Translations under genes and position numbers: made by a program
Part shown: positions 60,843 through 64,000 of the stretch, piece by piece
Numbering within the stretch: position 1 is the stretch's first letter
Layout: every line of letters begins with the position of its first letter
Origin: JAMXLO01 sp963812505
GTDB lineage: Bacteria; Pseudomonadota; Alphaproteobacteria; Acetobacterales; Acetobacteraceae
DNA length: 64,000 nt
Assembly: GCA_963812505.1 (NCBI GenBank)
Contig: CAWEVM010000003.1
Coordinates: 62,001-126,000 of the forward strand
Direction of reading: 5' to 3'
The notes under the pieces: model-generated
What the model was told of the DNA's origin: nothing
What the model saw: the letters and a program-made list of their open reading frames with translations, nothing else
Database searches by the model: none

Positions 60843-62156
60843 ATGACAAACGCGATCGAAAGTGAACAGCTCACGCGGGTCGGTCCAGGGACCATGATGG
60901 GCGACCTGATGCGGCAGTACTGGTTGCCTGCCGTGAAGTCCTCGGAACTTGTCGCGGGCGGCGATCCGCTGCGCCTGATGCTGCTGGGCGAGAAGCTGAT
61001 CGCGTTCCGCGACCACGCGGGTCGGGTGGGTGTCATGGACCATCGCTGCCCACATCGTTGTGCGTCGCTGTTCTATGGCAGGAACGAGCAGGGCGGCATT
61101 CGCTGTGTCTATCACGGCTGGAAGTTCGACGCCGAGGGGAACTGCATCGACATGCCGAACCTCCCGCCGGAGCAGGATTTTCGCGAGAAGGTTCATGCGA
61201 AGACCTACAAGGTCACCGAACGGGCGGGGGTGATCTGGGTATACATGGGCGCGCGCGAGGCTGCGCCGTCGATGCCGGAAATCGAGGCGACGCTGCTGCC
61301 GGAGAGCGACCTTTCCATTACGTTCACTCAGCGCGAGTGCAACTGGCTGCAGGCGCTCGAAGGCGACATCGACACGTCGCATTTCAGTTGGCTGCATGTC
61401 GGCTCCGTGCAGCCTGAGCAGGTGGATCCGGACAACTGGCTGATGTACCAGGTCAGCAACCGTGCGCCGGACTATCATGTCACGGACACAGACTGGGGCA
61501 CGATGTACTGTGCCTTCCGTGCGGCCGAGGACGACAGGACTTATTGGCGCTTCGCGCACTTCGCGTTTCCGTTCTGGACCTTTATCCCACAGGGCGACTT
61601 CATGGATCGCGTGATCGCGCGCGCCTGGGTGCCGATGGACGACACGCATGTGATGTTCGTCGGCTTCTCCTGGAAGCAGGCCTCGCGCTCGGCGGCATTG
61701 GCAGGCGGCGCACCGATCCCAGGCTCGACGGCGGCGCCGGAGCTTCAGGCGAATACCACCGACTGGTTCGGCCGCTGGCGTCCGGTGCAGAATGCGGCGA
61801 ATGACTACCTGATCGATCGCGAGGCTCAGCGCAACGACGTGATCTACACCGGCATCACGCACATCGCGATGCAGGACCAGGCGATCACCGAGAGCATGGG
61901 CGAGATCGTCGATCATTCGTTCGAGCATCTCGCGCCGAGTGATCAGATGATCACGCGCACGCGGCGTCGCCTGCTGATGGCGGCGCGGGCGTTGCGCGAG
62001 AAGAGCGCGGCGCCCCCCTGTGTGGATCAGCCGGACATCTTTAGGCAGGTGCGAAGCGGTGAGGCAATTTTGGCGGCGGACGACTGGCAGGCCGCGTATC
62101 GAGACCGGTTGCAGCATGTGGTGCGGTCGGCGGGGTGGAGAGAGGCGGCGGAGTAA
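60843..62156 (+). CDS. Rieske aromatic-ring-hydroxylating oxygenase, alpha subunit
   Basis: 437 residues from ATG 60843 (GGGAGAG upstream). Rieske [2Fe-2S] ligands are in CPHRC and CVYHGW; the mononuclear iron site is in EGDIDTSHFSWLH (Asp-x2-His-x4-His). The pattern is close to phthalate dioxygenase-type enzymes, which are alpha-only. No ferredoxin or reductase gene is next to it. Transporter is divergent and an ankyrin gene follows. Confidence 0.92.
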   Translation: MTNAIESEQLTRVGPGTMMGDLMRQYWLPAVKSSELVAGGDPLRLMLLGEKLIAFRDHAGRVGVMDHRCPHRCASLFYGRNEQGGIRCVYHGWKFDAEGNCIDMPNLPPEQDFREKVHAKTYKVTERAGVIWVYMGAREAAPSMPEIEATLLPESDLSITFTQRECNWLQALEGDIDTSHFSWLHVGSVQPEQVDPDNWLMYQVSNRAPDYHVTDTDWGTMYCAFRAAEDDRTYWRFAHFAFPFWTFIPQGDFMDRVIARAWVPMDDTHVMFVGFSWKQASRSAALAGGAPIPGSTAAPELQANTTDWFGRWRPVQNAANDYLIDREAQRNDVIYTGITHIAMQDQAITESMGEIVDHSFEHLAPSDQMITRTRRRLLMAARALREKSAAPPCVDQPDIFRQVRSGEAILAADDWQAAYRDRLQHVVRSAGWREAAE

Positions 62157-62160
62157 TCGG

Positions 62161-62559
62161 ATGGTAGACAAGCCGAGGATTGAACCTGCGCTGGTTCAGG
62201 ACTTCGTCAATCACGCCCATAGCGATTTTGCGCGTGTGCGCGATTTGCTGGAACGAGAGCCTGCGCTGATCAATGCGGCATGGGATTGGGGCGCGGGCGA
62301 CTGGGAGACGGGCCTGGGTGCCGCCGCGCATATGGGCCGTCGGGACATCGCGCTGCATCTTCTCGAGCGGGGCGCGCGCATAGACATCTTCGCTGCGGCA
62401 ATGCTTGGGCAGCTCGACATCGTACGCGCGATGATCGCGGCGGTACCACAGGCGCGAAACTGGCGCGGTCCGCATGGCATTCCGTTGCTTGCACATGCCG
62501 AGGCGGGAGGTGTCGGGGCGGCACCTGTTGTCGATTTCCTCAAATCCCTGGAACGTTGA
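62161..62559 (+). CDS. Ankyrin-repeat protein
   Basis: 132 residues from ATG 62161, 4 bp after the oxygenase stop. Repeat-type helices are evident in ETGLGAAAHMGRRDIALHLLERGARID and IFAAAMLGQLDIVRAMIAAVP. No signal peptide; a cytoplasmic protein-protein interaction module. Coupled to the oxygenase, perhaps a partner or regulator, which is inference. Confidence 0.8.
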   Translation: MVDKPRIEPALVQDFVNHAHSDFARVRDLLEREPALINAAWDWGAGDWETGLGAAAHMGRRDIALHLLERGARIDIFAAAMLGQLDIVRAMIAAVPQARNWRGPHGIPLLAHAEAGGVGAAPVVDFLKSLER

Positions 62560-62561
62560 CC

Positions 62562-63389
62562 TCAGATCGCGGCAATCACGAGGCTTGCCAGGAAACGCGA
62601 GGCGACGAGCAGGAGGAAGAGGCCGAACGCGATTTCGAGCTTGCGCTTCGGTAGTCTGTGGGCAAGGCGGGCGCCAAACGGCGCGACCCAGCTTGAGAGT
62701 GGCGCGACCAGGACTACGCCGATCATGGAGACGAAGCCGAGCGACAGTGGCGGCAGCAGTGCCTGATGCGGCAGGCCGGCGAGGATATACCCGATGGTGC
62801 CGGCGAGTGTGATGGGCACGCCGAGGCCAGCGGCCGTTGCCACTGCGCTGTGGATCGGTATGCGGTAAAGCGTCAAAGTCATCGTTACCAGCGAACCGCC
62901 GGAAATTCCCATCAGCGAGGAGCCGAGGCCGATCGCAAAGCCGTAGCAAGTCATCGCAGCGGGGCCGGGCAGATCGTTGCCCAGGACCAGGCCGTCGCTC
63001 CCGATCAGAAACTTTGCCGCGATCAGGCAGGCGATCAGTACGAATGCCAGCTTGAACACATCGGGGGGCGCGACCGCAGCAAGAGCCGACCCCACGACGA
63101 CACCCGCCACCGATGGCATCGCCCAGCGGCGCATGACCTCCGGAAGCACGAGCCCGCGCGCCTTGTGTGCGCGGTAGGAGCGCACAGCCGTCGGCACGAT
63201 GATCGCCATTGAGGTGCCGATGCAGAGCTGCATGCGCACGGCCTCAGGTACGCCGAGAACACGGAACACTTCAAACAGCACCGGAACGATAACCGCGCCG
63301 CCGCCGATGCCGAACAGCCCGGCAAGGATGCCTGTGACCACGCCGGCGACCATGACGCTTGCCGCCAGCCATGCAAGTTCGCCAATCAT
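62562..63389 (-). CDS. Sulfite exporter TauE/SafE family protein
   Basis: 275 residues, about eight helices. FGIGGGAVIVPVLFEVF near the start and LMGISGGSLVTMTLTL in the middle are the two symmetrical signatures of the family. Proposed substrates are sulfite, sulfoacetate or other organic anions. Convergent with the ankyrin gene at 2 bp. Confidence 0.9.
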   Translation of the reverse strand: MIGELAWLAASVMVAGVVTGILAGLFGIGGGAVIVPVLFEVFRVLGVPEAVRMQLCIGTSMAIIVPTAVRSYRAHKARGLVLPEVMRRWAMPSVAGVVVGSALAAVAPPDVFKLAFVLIACLIAAKFLIGSDGLVLGNDLPGPAAMTCYGFAIGLGSSLMGISGGSLVTMTLTLYRIPIHSAVATAAGLGVPITLAGTIGYILAGLPHQALLPPLSLGFVSMIGVVLVAPLSSWVAPFGARLAHRLPKRKLEIAFGLFLLLVASRFLASLVIAAI

Positions 63390-63425
63390 TTCGTATCCAA
63401 AGGCCTTGCCTCAGCGCGAGCCATT

Positions 63426-63517
63426 GTCATCGCGAGGAGCAAGTCGACGAAGCAAACCCGGTCATAAAGTCTCACCATCGAACGAGATAGCTTCGTCGCT
63501 GCGCACCTCGCAACGAC
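63426..63517. repeat. Imperfect palindromic element (92 bp)
   Basis: The left arm GTCATCGCGAGGAGCAAGTC and the right arm GATAGCTTCGTCGCTGCGCA onward to CGAC are nearly complementary (GCGAGG-AGC-x-GACGAAGC paired with GCTTCGTCG-CTGC-GCACCTCGC). This is the type of dispersed palindrome frequent in alphaproteobacterial genomes. It lies between TauE and the lyase gene. Confidence 0.7.
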
Positions 63518-63521
63518 AGCA

Positions 63522-64000
63522 CTAGGCCTTGAGCATTCGCCGCAGCTCCGAGGTTCCGATCATGTCGCGCATCCACGCGAAGGAGCCTTGCTGCCGCATG
63601 GCTTGGGCCGCCTCGACGAATGTCGCCAGCGCGAGGCGGGAGAGCGCGCCACCGACGCTGATCCGCTTGGCGCCAGCCTCGCTGAGCTGTGCCAGCGTGA
63701 TGTCCGGATCGAGCCACCCGGTGACCACGTTGACCGGGCAATTCACCGCGCCCACGACGTCGCGCACTTCGTCGAGATGGCGAAGTCCCGGCGCATACAG
63801 CACATCGGCGCCGGCTGCCGCGAAAGCCTGCAGGCGGCGAATGGTATCGGCCATGTCGTCGCGTCCATGAATCAGGTTCTCTGCACGCGCAGTGAGCACA
63901 AAGCGTACCGGCAGGCCGTGTGCAACTTGTACTGCCGCGCGTACGCGCGCGACGGCTAGATCGAAATCATAGATCGGCTTGGTCCGATCGCCGCTGTAGT
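63522..64000 (-). CDS. Isocitrate lyase/PEP mutase family protein (5' end off window)
   Basis: The frame is open from the stop at 63522 to the window edge, 159 residues. YSGDRTKPIYDFDLAVARVRA, then FVLTARAENLIHGRDD, AGADVLYAPGLR and GAKRISVGGALSR match the C-terminal half of the family (carboxyphosphonoenolpyruvate mutase/oxaloacetate-hydrolase-like). The catalytic N-terminal part is missing. It is not close enough to PrpB to be called methylisocitrate lyase. Confidence 0.85.
   Translation of the reverse strand, partial: YSGDRTKPIYDFDLAVARVRAAVQVAHGLPVRFVLTARAENLIHGRDDMADTIRRLQAFAAAGADVLYAPGLRHLDEVRDVVGAVNCPVNVVTGWLDPDITLAQLSEAGAKRISVGGALSRLALATFVEAAQAMRQQGSFAWMRDMIGTSELRRMLKA

Noticed and set aside
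63522..64000. Methylisocitrate lyase (prpB) to complete prpCD
   Set aside because: The visible part fits the broader PEP-mutase family without PrpB-specific features, and it is 16 kb from prpCD.

Overview
The window is 64 kb of GC-rich, densely packed bacterial chromosome. Gene content points to an alphaproteobacterium, most likely Rhodospirillales/Acetobacteraceae-like: a FliX-FlgI-DksA flagellar block, alpha-type DksA with a reduced zinc finger, UPF0262 and DUF1489 proteins, and a propionate 2-methylcitrate branch. This placement is inferred from protein families; there is no rRNA or other marker. No tRNA, rRNA, CRISPR array, transposase or integrase was recognised. Mobile-type signal is limited to short palindromic intergenic repeats (43021, 45911, 50875, 63426).

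Layout. 0-4 kb: DUF2254 membrane protein (cut by the left edge), hisI, then a leftward block moaE, moaD, a lipoprotein, mobB and pgsA. 4-8 kb: accessory genes (metallophosphoesterase, HTH protein, histidine phosphatase, MFS transporter, secreted Cys-containing protein) lying between pgsA and uvrC, two genes that are neighbours in many bacteria. 8-16.5 kb: uvrC, folB, a FolM-like reductase, an MFS transporter, a secreted hydrolase, a HpcH/HpaI aldolase and an arylmalonate-decarboxylase-like protein. 16-22 kb: SNF2 helicase plus SWIM zinc-finger protein, GFA protein, dipeptidase, aldo/keto reductase. 22-28 kb: a six-gene, translationally coupled operon for a group-4-hydrogenase-like membrane complex whose large subunit has lost the nickel-binding cysteines. 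28-35 kb: small membrane and secreted proteins, hydrolases, two secreted ABM-domain proteins, a metzincin-type metalloprotease, an LLM oxidoreductase. 35-38 kb: dksA, fliX, flgI, FlgJ- and FlgN-like genes with a textbook sigma-54 promoter.

38-44 kb: a coupled five-gene cluster (RibD-C reductase, zinc-type dehydrogenase, divergent 6-pyruvoyltetrahydropterin-synthase-like protein, glycosyltransferase, methyltransferase) that looks like a pathway for a modified pterin or related glycoside, followed by otnK and otnC for four-carbon acid sugars and a histone-H1-like protein. 44-49 kb: prpC, prpD and a cyclic amidohydrolase. 49-59 kb: cysteine synthase/rhodanese pair, aldehyde dehydrogenase with DUF779 partner, mtnA, UPF0262, DUF983, Asp/Glu racemase, persulfide-dioxygenase/rhodanese fusion, nitroreductase. 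59-64 kb: divergent MFS transporter and Rieske oxygenase, ankyrin protein, TauE/SafE exporter, and an isocitrate-lyase/PEP-mutase family gene cut by the right edge.

Three genes between 8 and 16.5 kb (uvrC, an MFS transporter, the SNF2 helicase) each carry one apparent extra base; removing it restores a full-length protein. Their clustering suggests local sequence error at least as much as real gene decay. The strongest candidates for undescribed biology are the pterin-like glycoside cluster and the nickel-less hydrogenase-like complex.
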